From contig JANYCW010000009.1 in NCBI GenBank assembly GCA_025360085.1, positions 1-35,784 of the forward strand: DNA of 35,784 nt. The letters are read 5' to 3'. Positions within the stretch are counted from its first letter, which is position 1; each line of letters begins with the position of its first letter. The DNA is from Actinomycetes bacterium (GTDB taxonomy: Bacteria > Actinomycetota > Actinomycetes > Nanopelagicales > Nanopelagicaceae). The notes beneath the pieces are model-generated. The model was not told the DNA's origin, ran no database searches, and worked only from the letters and a program-made list of their open reading frames with translations. The position numbers and the translations under genes are program-made. Below, piece after piece: positions 1 through 5,347 of this stretch.

Positions 1-2
1 CA

Positions 3-119
3 TCAGATGATTTTAACTTCGATAAATACATCGTAGGTGGATGCATTGTTAGCGAAGCCAATATTGGATGTACGAAATGTGAATGGTCTGGCACTCGCAA
101 TGAGCTGGAGCAAAGCTGA
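3..119 (+). CDS. C-terminal fragment of a small Cys-containing (zinc-ribbon-like) protein
   Basis: The frame is open from the window edge to TGA at 117-119 and gives 38 residues, so the start lies outside the window. The visible part contains a Gly-Gly-Cys followed by a CTKCEW segment, which looks like half of a zinc ribbon or treble clef, and ends in a charged tail. The stop overlaps the next ATG by one base (TGATG), so the two genes are probably translationally coupled. Small coupled Cys-pair proteins of this sort are common in actinophages and integrated elements. The function is unknown, and the zinc binding is inferred from one CxxC pair only. Confidence 0.55.
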   Translation, partial: SDDFNFDKYIVGGCIVSEANIGCTKCEWSGTRNELEQS

Positions 120-325
120 TGGGGGTCTGGGATTTGATGGGGCTCCATCAAGCAATTAGGAAATGGGAGAAGCTTGCCGAGACGGTGGAACTTTCGGATT
201 CAGATCGCGACTTCTACTTAAGAAAAGTTGAAGAAGCCAAACGTGCATATGAACGCGAAACAAATGCTTGGGAGATAAGAGCTAAGAGATACGGAGAGGA
301 TGAAAATGGGCAACGTAGCGAATAG
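119..325 (+). CDS. Small hypothetical protein, probably helical (68 aa)
   Basis: The product is a charged protein rich in Glu, Lys, Arg and Ala, with a predicted amphipathic helix across residues 12-60 and no signal peptide or membrane segment. Its ATG overlaps the TGA of the upstream gene by one base, and its 3' end overlaps the start of the following zinc-ribbon frame, so it sits in a tight phage-style gene string. I do not recognise the family. A small DNA-binding or phage accessory protein would fit the setting, but nothing in the sequence proves it. Confidence 0.5.
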   Translation: MGVWDLMGLHQAIRKWEKLAETVELSDSDRDFYLRKVEEAKRAYERETNAWEIRAKRYGEDENGQRSE

Positions 326-425
326 GCAATGTCCGATGTGCAGAAGCACTGACATTCAGCAGAAGTGAACTAATGCGAACTACTACTTCCAATGCAACGC
401 ATGTGGGGAGTGGTGGAAACCATGA
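306..425 (+). pseudogene. Zinc-ribbon protein gene interrupted by an in-frame TGA
   Basis: One frame reads a first Cys pair (CPMC), reaches TGA at 366-368 after only 20 codons, and then continues in the same frame through NYYFQCNACGEWW to a second TGA at 423-425. Together the halves make the two-knuckle CxxC...CxxC layout of a compact zinc ribbon of about 39 residues. The interrupting TGA is one base from CGA (Arg), so a simple nonsense mutation explains it. ATG 306 has a GGAG nine bases upstream; ATG 300 is an alternative start. The terminal TGA overlaps the next ATG (ATGA, 422-425), which supports the full-length frame as the ancestral gene. Two separate peptides or a base-call error are the alternatives. 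Confidence 0.6.
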
Positions 426-736
426 AGAGGTTAAAAGTGACCATGGATATAGAAACCTTACGGTCTATCACTAGCTACTGCCACTGGATACCGATCACAC
501 AAGGACTCCACAAAGAATTCTTTGCAAAGAATTTTCCGGGATGGCAATGGAATGACTTTGTACCTAGATTACTTAAAAAGAAAATATTGGAATTCAAAGG
601 TGAAGGAAATGACTCCCTCGTTAAACTTTGGCAAGGCTTGTACATTTCATCCGATATTGAAGCCGTCACCTTTACACCTTCTAAAAATGGAGTAAAGATC
701 GAGCTGAAATTACGAAGTGAGGTGGACGTGAAATAG
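422..736 (+). CDS. Hypothetical protein in phage-like gene string (104 aa)
   Basis: I place the start at ATG 422, not at the earlier in-frame ATG 392, because 422-425 forms the ATGA overlap with the stop of the upstream zinc-ribbon frame. The product is a soluble protein of about 104 residues with several aromatic residues (HWIPIT, FPGWQW, LWQGLY) and no signal peptide. I recognise no domain. It is the last gene before a hairpin (780-800) and the tRNA-derived repeat at 824-841, so it may mark the right end of an integrated element. Confidence 0.5.
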   Translation: MKRLKVTMDIETLRSITSYCHWIPITQGLHKEFFAKNFPGWQWNDFVPRLLKKKILEFKGEGNDSLVKLWQGLYISSDIEAVTFTPSKNGVKIELKLRSEVDVK

Positions 737-779
737 TGTTTGAAAAAGACCTACCTAAATGCTAAGTTGGCTTTTATGA

Positions 780-800
780 CCCGTTTACCCAAAAAACGGG
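780..800 (+). terminator. Hairpin after the phage-like gene string
   Basis: CCCGTTT (780-786) pairs perfectly with AAACGGG (794-800) around a seven-base loop. It lies 44 bases after the last gene of the left-hand string. No T run follows, so it is not a classic intrinsic terminator. It could end transcription of the string or be an arm of the adjacent attachment site. Confidence 0.35.
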
Positions 801-823
801 GAATTACCCAGGATGGAGAGGAT

Positions 824-841
824 AAATCCCTCATCCTCCGC
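824..841 (+). repeat. 18-bp duplicate of the tRNA-Ser 3' end (att-like)
   Basis: The sequence aaatccctcatcctccgc is identical to 2833-2850, which covers half the T-arm, the acceptor 3' strand and the discriminator base of the tRNA-Ser gene. The bases upstream of 824 are not tRNA-like, so this is only the 3' fragment. Site-specific integrases that target tRNA 3' ends leave exactly this kind of direct repeat. It separates phage-like genes on its left from a secreted-protein gene on its right. No integrase gene is visible in the window. Confidence 0.7.
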
Positions 842-885
842 CAACTTCACTGAATTTGGATTGATCAAGCATGTTGACGACCTAG

Positions 886-1986
886 TTATTTTATCTGCCA
901 ATAGCTCTTTCCGTCACTTGCAGCGTTGCACAATAACTCTGTTCCATCAGCAGTTTTTCCGCTCGCTCCTTTTGTTGGATCACAGAGGGCACCTAACTGT
1001 TGGAAATTTGAATTTCCCGACTCCGTTGGAGCATTGGGTTTCTGAGTTTCCGCTGGTTTTATACCATTATTTGAACTACCCGAATTATTTTGTGGTGAAG
1101 ATTCTTTAGAAGCGATTGTTTCGCCTTTCAGCGCTACCCAATTCGAAGTAGTACGCCCCATCCCTGCCTTAAAATCACAAGGACTCAATTGGCGCTGAAC
1201 AAGTAGAATTTTCATCATCTCCGGAGTGATTGAATGTGATGCGAAGGCATCCAATACACTCTTAGTCATATGATCAAAAATACTTCCCAATATTTCAGCA
1301 CCATCAGGTGCGTGCGATTTTCCTTCTAAATCAATATCAAAATCAAATTGTGGGTCTGACAAAGATGCATAGCCCAATAGCTCTCCTGCCTTTACAGAAT
1401 CTCCGACTTTCAATTTTTTTGAAAAATAAATGTGACCGAATGAAAAAATGACATTCCTATCTACTGAAGTAGAAAGACCTAAGCCGTTGCCGTTCTTAGG
1501 GCGACCTACGCCGCCCTTGTCTGCTTCAAGTTGAATAGTAGAGACTGTTCCATCGAATGGTGCAAAAACTTTAACTTTGTCTATTGTTCCCTGGAATGCA
1601 GTTACTGGGTACCAATAATGTTTAAGTGAAAGATTGCTAACTGGAATCTTGTCGAAAGTATATCCATCACGATTGTGACCTGAGCAACTAGCATATTTTG
1701 AAATACTATTGATTTGATTTAAGTCGACCGGTACGGCTGTGATGTATTTAGCGTCTGGACTTGGCCAAACGAAACTTTGAGTCTTTGGATCTCCAATCGG
1801 TATCTCTCCAAACCAAATAAACTTTTTCCCAGATTTTACGCATTGATATTTTTTTCCAGAATCAGTTGCACTTTGACCAACTTTTTTGCAAGCCGTCCCT
1901 GATTTAATCGCTGCGCTAGCGTTCGGTGCAAAGAGAATGAGTGTTATCGAAATGAAAAAAATAAGAACCAATTGGCCGCGTTTCAT
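886..1986 (-). CDS. Secreted protein with M23/LytM-like beta domain
   Basis: The 366-residue product begins with a Sec signal peptide (residues 1-26, ending ASA-A). A short module with two Cys and GKK/GKKFIW follows, a pattern I recognise from predicted secreted proteins of freshwater actinobacteria. Residues 130-225 resemble a lysostaphin/M23 or biotinyl-like beta fold (APFDGTVSTI, FSFGHIYF, KVGDSVKAGELLGYAS). I see no complete HxxxD plus HxH zinc site, so peptidase activity is doubtful. A Ser/Asn/Pro-rich linker (about 285-330) leads to a second small Cys-pair module. The gene is alone on its strand between the att-like repeat at 824-841 and the 54-bp repeat. A leaderless -10 box precedes the ATG. 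Confidence 0.75.
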   Translation of the reverse strand: MKRGQLVLIFFISITLILFAPNASAAIKSGTACKKVGQSATDSGKKYQCVKSGKKFIWFGEIPIGDPKTQSFVWPSPDAKYITAVPVDLNQINSISKYASCSGHNRDGYTFDKIPVSNLSLKHYWYPVTAFQGTIDKVKVFAPFDGTVSTIQLEADKGGVGRPKNGNGLGLSTSVDRNVIFSFGHIYFSKKLKVGDSVKAGELLGYASLSDPQFDFDIDLEGKSHAPDGAEILGSIFDHMTKSVLDAFASHSITPEMMKILLVQRQLSPCDFKAGMGRTTSNWVALKGETIASKESSPQNNSGSSNNGIKPAETQKPNAPTESGNSNFQQLGALCDPTKGASGKTADGTELLCNAASDGKSYWQIK

Positions 1987-1992
1987 TTATCA

Positions 1993-1998
1993 ACCGTA
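1993..1998 (-). promoter_or_regulatory. -10 box TACGGT for a leaderless start
   Basis: Reading the minus strand, TACGGT lies six bases before the ATG at 1986 and there is no Shine-Dalgarno sequence. Transcription would begin at or next to the start codon. This fits the TANNNT pattern repeated across the window. Confidence 0.5.
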
Positions 1999-2034
1999 GT
2001 GCCTTTTATAGAAGTCACAAGTTAGGAGATGCGA

Positions 2035-2088
2035 GGAACCAGTGCTTGAAACAGAAAGTTTCTAGGTTCGGACATCCTCCGCTCGTTT
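2035..2088 (+). repeat. 54-bp imperfect direct repeat, copy A
   Basis: This copy matches 2901-2954 with seven mismatches in 54 positions, and its last 24 bases (2065-2088) are identical to 2931-2954. Its tail holds catcctccgctc, which is also the end of the tRNA-Ser gene and its flank (2841-2852). It looks like a worn tRNA 3'-end remnant or an attachment-site scar. The two copies enclose the tRNA-Ser gene. Confidence 0.75.
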
Positions 2089-2091
2089 CAC

Positions 2092-2388
2092 TCGCTTTGG
2101 CTTTATCAGGGCAACGGCAATCACACAACAAATGTCACGATTACTGTAGAAATTTGGAAGACAGGGTTATTGGGTAACCATTTCGTCTGGAAACAAAGTA
2201 TTAGAAGCCTTGGAACTACATATCCTGGTTCTCAAGTTAATAACTTCAGTACATACAGGAGATGCTTAGATGAAACTCCTACTTATTATTACGGGGTGGC
2301 ATTTTCCAAGGCTCACATCGATGGTAAATGGCAATATGCACGTCAGGTTCTCTCAAACAAAATTACACCCTTAAAGTGCCGAACTTGA
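2092..2388 (+). pseudogene. 5'-truncated gene remnant, probably of a secreted protein
   Basis: The frame is open from inside repeat copy A to TGA at 2386-2388. Codons from about 2092 encode a beta-rich segment with NHTTNVTITVEI, a central TYPGSQVNN, and a C-terminal TPTYYYGVAF and Cys-containing tail. The only start-like codon is TTG at 2170, in mid-domain and without a ribosome site. The coding sequence appears to have lost its 5' end at the repeat junction. The C-terminal aromatic motif loosely resembles the end of the frameshifted gene at 3534-4023, so the two may be relatives; that is a visual impression. A short gene starting at TTG 2170 is the alternative. Confidence 0.45.
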
Positions 2389-2390
2389 GA

Positions 2391-2396
2391 TAGCCT
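2391..2396 (+). promoter_or_regulatory. -10 box TAGCCT for a leaderless start
   Basis: TAGCCT ends six bases before ATG 2403 and no Shine-Dalgarno sequence is present, so the downstream gene is probably transcribed without a leader. Confidence 0.4.
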
Positions 2397-2402
2397 CTAA
2401 TT

Positions 2403-2735
2403 ATGGATATTGAGAACCCAGATAGCCTTTCACCTGAGCAGAAAATCCACGAACAAGATGTAATAGCGCGGTGCTTCAAGCTTATGCGTGATGAGCGATC
2501 AAGATATGAAGAACAGGCACAAAAATTATTAGCTAATGAATTCTTTTTCTCAAAAAGCGGAATCTACGACTTATCCTATTTAATTCATGATGATCGCTAC
2601 ATTTGCAATGCAATTCCACAATCGGCAGTCAGTCAGAGTTTTTCAATTGAGGCTCCGATACCTGATACCCAAAAAGAGAGAGTCGAGACACTTGTCGAAC
2701 TTTTTGCTCAAAGCGAGGTTGGTCTAATTAATTAG
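2403..2735 (+). CDS. Hypothetical soluble protein (110 aa)
   Basis: The protein is acidic, with an N-terminal helical part (residues 10-50, Glu/Arg/Gln-rich) and a C-terminal part with SFSIEAPIPDTQ. It has no signal peptide, membrane segment or recognised motif. It lies between a gene remnant and the tRNA-Ser gene, inside the pair of 54-bp repeats, and ends 31 bases before the tRNA. The start ATG 2403 is supported by a well-placed TAGCCT -10 box. I do not recognise the family, and the location suggests cargo of an integrated element. Confidence 0.5.
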   Translation: MDIENPDSLSPEQKIHEQDVIARCFKLMRDERSRYEEQAQKLLANEFFFSKSGIYDLSYLIHDDRYICNAIPQSAVSQSFSIEAPIPDTQKERVETLVELFAQSEVGLIN

Positions 2736-2766
2736 GTTTTTCTCATTTAAACCGTATGATTCCCAC

Positions 2767-2849
2767 GGAGGATTCGCATAGTGGCCGAGTGCGCGCGTCT
2801 CGAACACGCGTAGACGAAAGTCTCGAGGGTTCAAATCCCTCATCCTCCG
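2767..2849 (+). tRNA. tRNA-Ser(CGA)
   Basis: The acceptor stem GGAGGAT (2767-2773) pairs with ATCCTCC (2842-2848), followed by discriminator G. The D arm is GCAT...GTGC. The anticodon stem CGCGT/ACGCG encloses loop CTCGAAC with anticodon CGA, which reads UCG. A long class II variable arm (AGAC-GAAA-GTCT) and a T arm with GAGGG-TTCAAAT-CCCTC complete the cloverleaf. All stems pair, so the gene looks functional. CCA is not encoded. Its 3' end is the source of the duplicate at 824-841 and the likely integration target of the surrounding island. Confidence 0.97.
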
Positions 2850-2850
2850 C
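2833..2850 (+). repeat. tRNA-Ser 3' end, partner of the att-like repeat at 824-841
   Basis: These 18 bases inside and just past the tRNA are identical to 824-841, 2,009 bp upstream in the same orientation. The segment between the two copies could be, or once have been, a mobilisable unit. Confidence 0.7.
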
Positions 2851-2900
2851 TCTTAGAGCTCCGGCTGAATCACACATTCTTATTGGTCGCCCATTGACTT

Positions 2901-2954
2901 GGAACCCGTGCCTGATGCAGAAAGCTTTTTGGTTCGGACATCCTCCGCTCGTTT
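2901..2954 (+). repeat. 54-bp imperfect direct repeat, copy B
   Basis: This is the partner of 2035-2088, same length and orientation, 47 of 54 positions identical, with a 24-bp exact core at 2931-2954. It lies 52 bases after the tRNA. The lack of indels between copies suggests a fairly recent duplication or ongoing exchange. Confidence 0.75.
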
Positions 2955-2961
2955 TATCGCC

Positions 2962-2967
2962 TAACCT
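2962..2967 (+). promoter_or_regulatory. -10 box TAACCT for a leaderless start
   Basis: TAACCT ends six bases before ATG 2974 with no Shine-Dalgarno sequence. The box begins eight bases after repeat copy B, so the repeat occupies the -35 region of this promoter. Confidence 0.5.
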
Positions 2968-2973
2968 GCTCAC

Positions 2974-3333
2974 ATGGCCGAAAGATTGTTTCTACATTTG
3001 ACGACAAAGCAGGCTTGGGAGGATGCATTAATGGTGGGTACCTATTCGCTTTCCACTAAAGACAAAACTCTCAGCCAGGTCGGCTTTATTCACGGTTCAT
3101 TTCCAGATCAATTAGAAGATGTTTCAAGTTTCGTGTTTACTGGCTCGACCGAAGAGTTAGTTGTGCTGCATTTAGATATTGAGAAGCTTGAGACTAGTGG
3201 GTTGGTTGTGCGGGTTGAAGCTGGCGGTAACGGGAAGATGTTTCCACATATTTATGGCGCAATTCCTTGCAAACTCGTAGATAAAGTAACGGCAGCACAT
3301 ATGAGCCCGGACGGGCAACTCATTCAGCAATAG
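2974..3333 (+). CDS. DUF952 family protein
   Basis: The 119-residue protein has the DUF952 hallmarks in order: an N-terminal LFLHLTTKQAWEDAL, then GFIHGSF..Q near residues 37-46, a central strand VVLHLDIEKL, and FPHIYGAIP near residue 90. DUF952 proteins are small cytosolic proteins placed by fold in the ADP-ribosyltransferase-like group; no reaction is established for most of them. The length is typical, and the GFIH and FPHIYG motifs are intact. The gene is monocistronic just right of repeat copy B, so it may mark the return to ordinary chromosome or be further cargo. About 200 bp without a gene follow (3334-3521). Confidence 0.88.
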   Translation: MAERLFLHLTTKQAWEDALMVGTYSLSTKDKTLSQVGFIHGSFPDQLEDVSSFVFTGSTEELVVLHLDIEKLETSGLVVRVEAGGNGKMFPHIYGAIPCKLVDKVTAAHMSPDGQLIQQ

Positions 3334-3521
3334 GTTGATAAGATCGCTATCGGCAAAATAAAACATAGTCTTTCGAGACAAAATAAATCAAATATAACCT
3401 TTTGAAGATTCAACTCTCTCAACCACCAGTCTTTTAATTACTCTTTATTTATTTTGCTCAACCATATTTCTAACTCCAGAACTCTGCGGATAACCCGATT
3501 CATAAAGTCATAGCAAGAAGA

Positions 3522-3527
3522 TACTTT
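3522..3527 (+). promoter_or_regulatory. -10 box TACTTT for a leaderless start
   Basis: TACTTT ends six bases before ATG 3534, with no Shine-Dalgarno sequence. The intact promoter contrasts with the broken reading frame behind it. Confidence 0.45.
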
Positions 3528-3533
3528 TGATGC

Positions 3534-4023
3534 ATGCCGATAACGATTCCAAAACCAGTCTTACTCCTGCCGAAAGTCCTTAGTCTGGTTGTTGTGGGGC
3601 TCTTGGCGGCACAATTTCTACTTTTCGGAACCGGGGATAGCGTTGAGCCCAAGTGCACGCTTAGAGTGGAGCAGCCTCATTACTCAACAAGTTTAAAAGA
3701 GAGTCAAAACGTGGATGCAATAAAGCTAAACATAACTTTAACCTGCAATGTTCCGCAGAGTTACACAAGAGTTAACGCAAGCATCCAGAAAATTGAAAAT
3801 AACCGTGAAGTACAGGCTCAAAAAATTCTTTGCACAAGGCGATGTAGATCTCATTCAAAACCTTCCACTTCCCGGGGAAAATCCTCAATCTGAAGGCGGG
3901 TTTGGAATTGACACTTACCCCTATTACAGTCTTGCTTACTACGCCAATGGTAAGAATCTCTTGGCCGGATTAATTAAGAAACTCAGAACCAATGACAAGG
4001 AATTACTTACAAAACTGCGCTGA
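3534..4023 (+). pseudogene. Membrane-anchored extracellular protein, frameshifted at an A6 tract
   Basis: Two frames join into one plausible product. The first (from ATG 3534) gives a transmembrane anchor or uncleaved signal (about residues 10-32), a Cys-containing extracellular part, and KLNITLTC and VNASIQKI strands. At the run of six A near 3820 the sense continues in another frame (FFAQGDVDLIQ through YPYYSLAYYANGKN) to the stop at 4023. Removing one A would restore a protein of roughly 162 residues. In the first frame translation ends at 3893 after a basic nonsense tail. This could be a true frameshift, a sequencing or assembly error at the homopolymer, or slippage at A6. I do not recognise the family. 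Confidence 0.55.
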
Positions 4024-4125
4024 ACTGGCACTTTCAGCAAGTTCACTTTCCAGGAGTTGCTTCTCTTTTAGAGTTAGGTTCTCTAGTGAGATTGGTTTTC
4101 GACGACTTAGGAAATTAAAGAACAA

Positions 4126-5220
4126 TTACGGGACTCCTAACGCAGCCTTTAACTCAGTTTCAGTAATCCCAAGTTTTTTTGCCGCGGTTGAGAAATTTGG
4201 GGGTATTGCACCTAGTGCATCTTTCAACTGCTGCTCAGTGATTCCTAACTTCTTGGCTGCTGCGCTTAAGTCAGGACCTTGGCCTACACCTTGGGCTCCT
4301 CTAGTTTTGATAAAGTCCGTTGCAACCGTTCCGACGAACTGCCGTGCAATGTATGGGAATGCGCTTGTAATGATGTAGCAGTAGGTTCCTTTTGGAAATT
4401 CAGGAGTTACTTGAAATCGCCCATGTGCCGCGCCAAGATCGCCACTACCTGCTACGTATTCAAAATCTTGAGTGTAATCACCGTTGTATGTGCCACCTGG
4501 TCCCGTTGGTCGAACTCCCTTTTTCAATTGATAAGAAGACTTTAACGTCATTATCGAACTCTTATTATCTTTAGCTTTTGTATAACCGCGATCAAGATAA
4601 ATAGGGAACCCATCTGGACCCCAACCAATGAGTGGGGAGTGTCCGCTTCGCGAAACGATTTCACTTAAACCAATGGGTGTACCGTGATAATGATAAGTAC
4701 CGGTGGGCTGAACATGGGCGTTATTTGAATCCAAACCAAGATTTAAAAATGAGTTGAATGCTTCGATGTTCCAACCACTTGATGGATCATTGTTGTAATG
4801 CTCAGCTGTTCCCGGATCGAATACAACACCATTAATTGCCATCCCAGAAGCCGCTCCCATAATTAATTTTGGAACGCCTTGTTTTGGCACCGAGGGAATT
4901 GAATAATCCTGTTTTTGTGCCGAAATTGTGTTTGGGTTTCCTGAGTTTGGAAACGTCCCAGTTTTATGATTTGGAATTCCATTTGAAACTATTCGTCTAA
5001 CTCCATTCTTAACCGTAACACTTACTTGGCACCCCGTTGCGGTATCAGTAAATGAATAGTTACCCATTACATTGACGATAAATTTTGATGCGCCGACAGA
5101 TGGTTCGGTACTCAAAATTAAAGCTGTTAAGCCCCCACCTGTAACCGTAATTGCACTTGCAAGGCTCCCTAAAAGAAAGCCTCTCCGGTTAACTCCCGTT
5201 ACTAAAAATTCCTCTTTCAT
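4126..5220 (-). CDS. Tat-exported YHYH domain protein
   Basis: The N-terminus NRRGFLLGS followed by a hydrophobic stretch is a twin-arginine signal. The body carries the YHYH signature in GTYHYHGTP, plus HSPLIGWGPDGFPIY and GTYCYIITSAFPYI, which match the YHYH domain family. These are exported proteins of unknown function that often have metal-ligand-like His clusters. The last 50 residues contain a tandem motif: AAAKKLGITEQQLKDALG, then TAAKKLGITETELKAALG. The ATG at 5220 is favoured (GGAG eight bases upstream); an adjacent GTG at 5223 is possible. It is one of few genes here with a leader and ribosome site. It lies in a minus-strand group with the propeller protein and copper genes. Confidence 0.88.
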   Translation of the reverse strand: MKEEFLVTGVNRRGFLLGSLASAITVTGGGLTALILSTEPSVGASKFIVNVMGNYSFTDTATGCQVSVTVKNGVRRIVSNGIPNHKTGTFPNSGNPNTISAQKQDYSIPSVPKQGVPKLIMGAASGMAINGVVFDPGTAEHYNNDPSSGWNIEAFNSFLNLGLDSNNAHVQPTGTYHYHGTPIGLSEIVSRSGHSPLIGWGPDGFPIYLDRGYTKAKDNKSSIMTLKSSYQLKKGVRPTGPGGTYNGDYTQDFEYVAGSGDLGAAHGRFQVTPEFPKGTYCYIITSAFPYIARQFVGTVATDFIKTRGAQGVGQGPDLSAAAKKLGITEQQLKDALGAIPPNFSTAAKKLGITETELKAALGVP

Positions 5221-5242
5221 CACATCATCTCCGCTCTCGTTA

Positions 5243-5248
5243 ATTGTA
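5243..5248 (-). promoter_or_regulatory. -10 box TACAAT with short leader and GGAG ribosome site
   Basis: On the minus strand TACAAT is followed by a short leader that contains GGAG (5229-5232) before the GTG/ATG starts at 5223 and 5220. This gene is leadered, unlike most promoters in the window. Confidence 0.45.
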
Positions 5249-5347
5249 GAGAGTGTGCAGTCCTAAAGGTCACGGTATCTCAATCTCTCCTGAGGATTTT
5301 CTGTGAATCGAAATGTAGGAAATTCGTGGACAGAAACTGCTGGCACA

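Noticed and set aside
366-368. TGA as a selenocysteine codon in the zinc ribbon
   Set aside because: It falls between the two Cys pairs where no ligand is needed, and I see no SECIS-like hairpin directly after it; mutation from CGA is simpler.
813-1109. Plus-strand frame of 98 codons at the att-like repeat
   Set aside because: It lies antisense to the well-supported secreted-protein gene at 886-1986 and encodes no recognisable sequence.
2743-3001. Open frames on both strands across the tRNA-Ser gene
   Set aside because: They are read-through of the tRNA and its flank; no ribosome site or -10 box fits, and the RNA gene explains the sequence.
3405-3429. tRNA-like 3' end (gattcaactctctcaacca) suggesting another tRNA scar
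   Set aside because: The T-stem does not pair and no other tRNA part or matching repeat occurs nearby; similarity is too short to claim.
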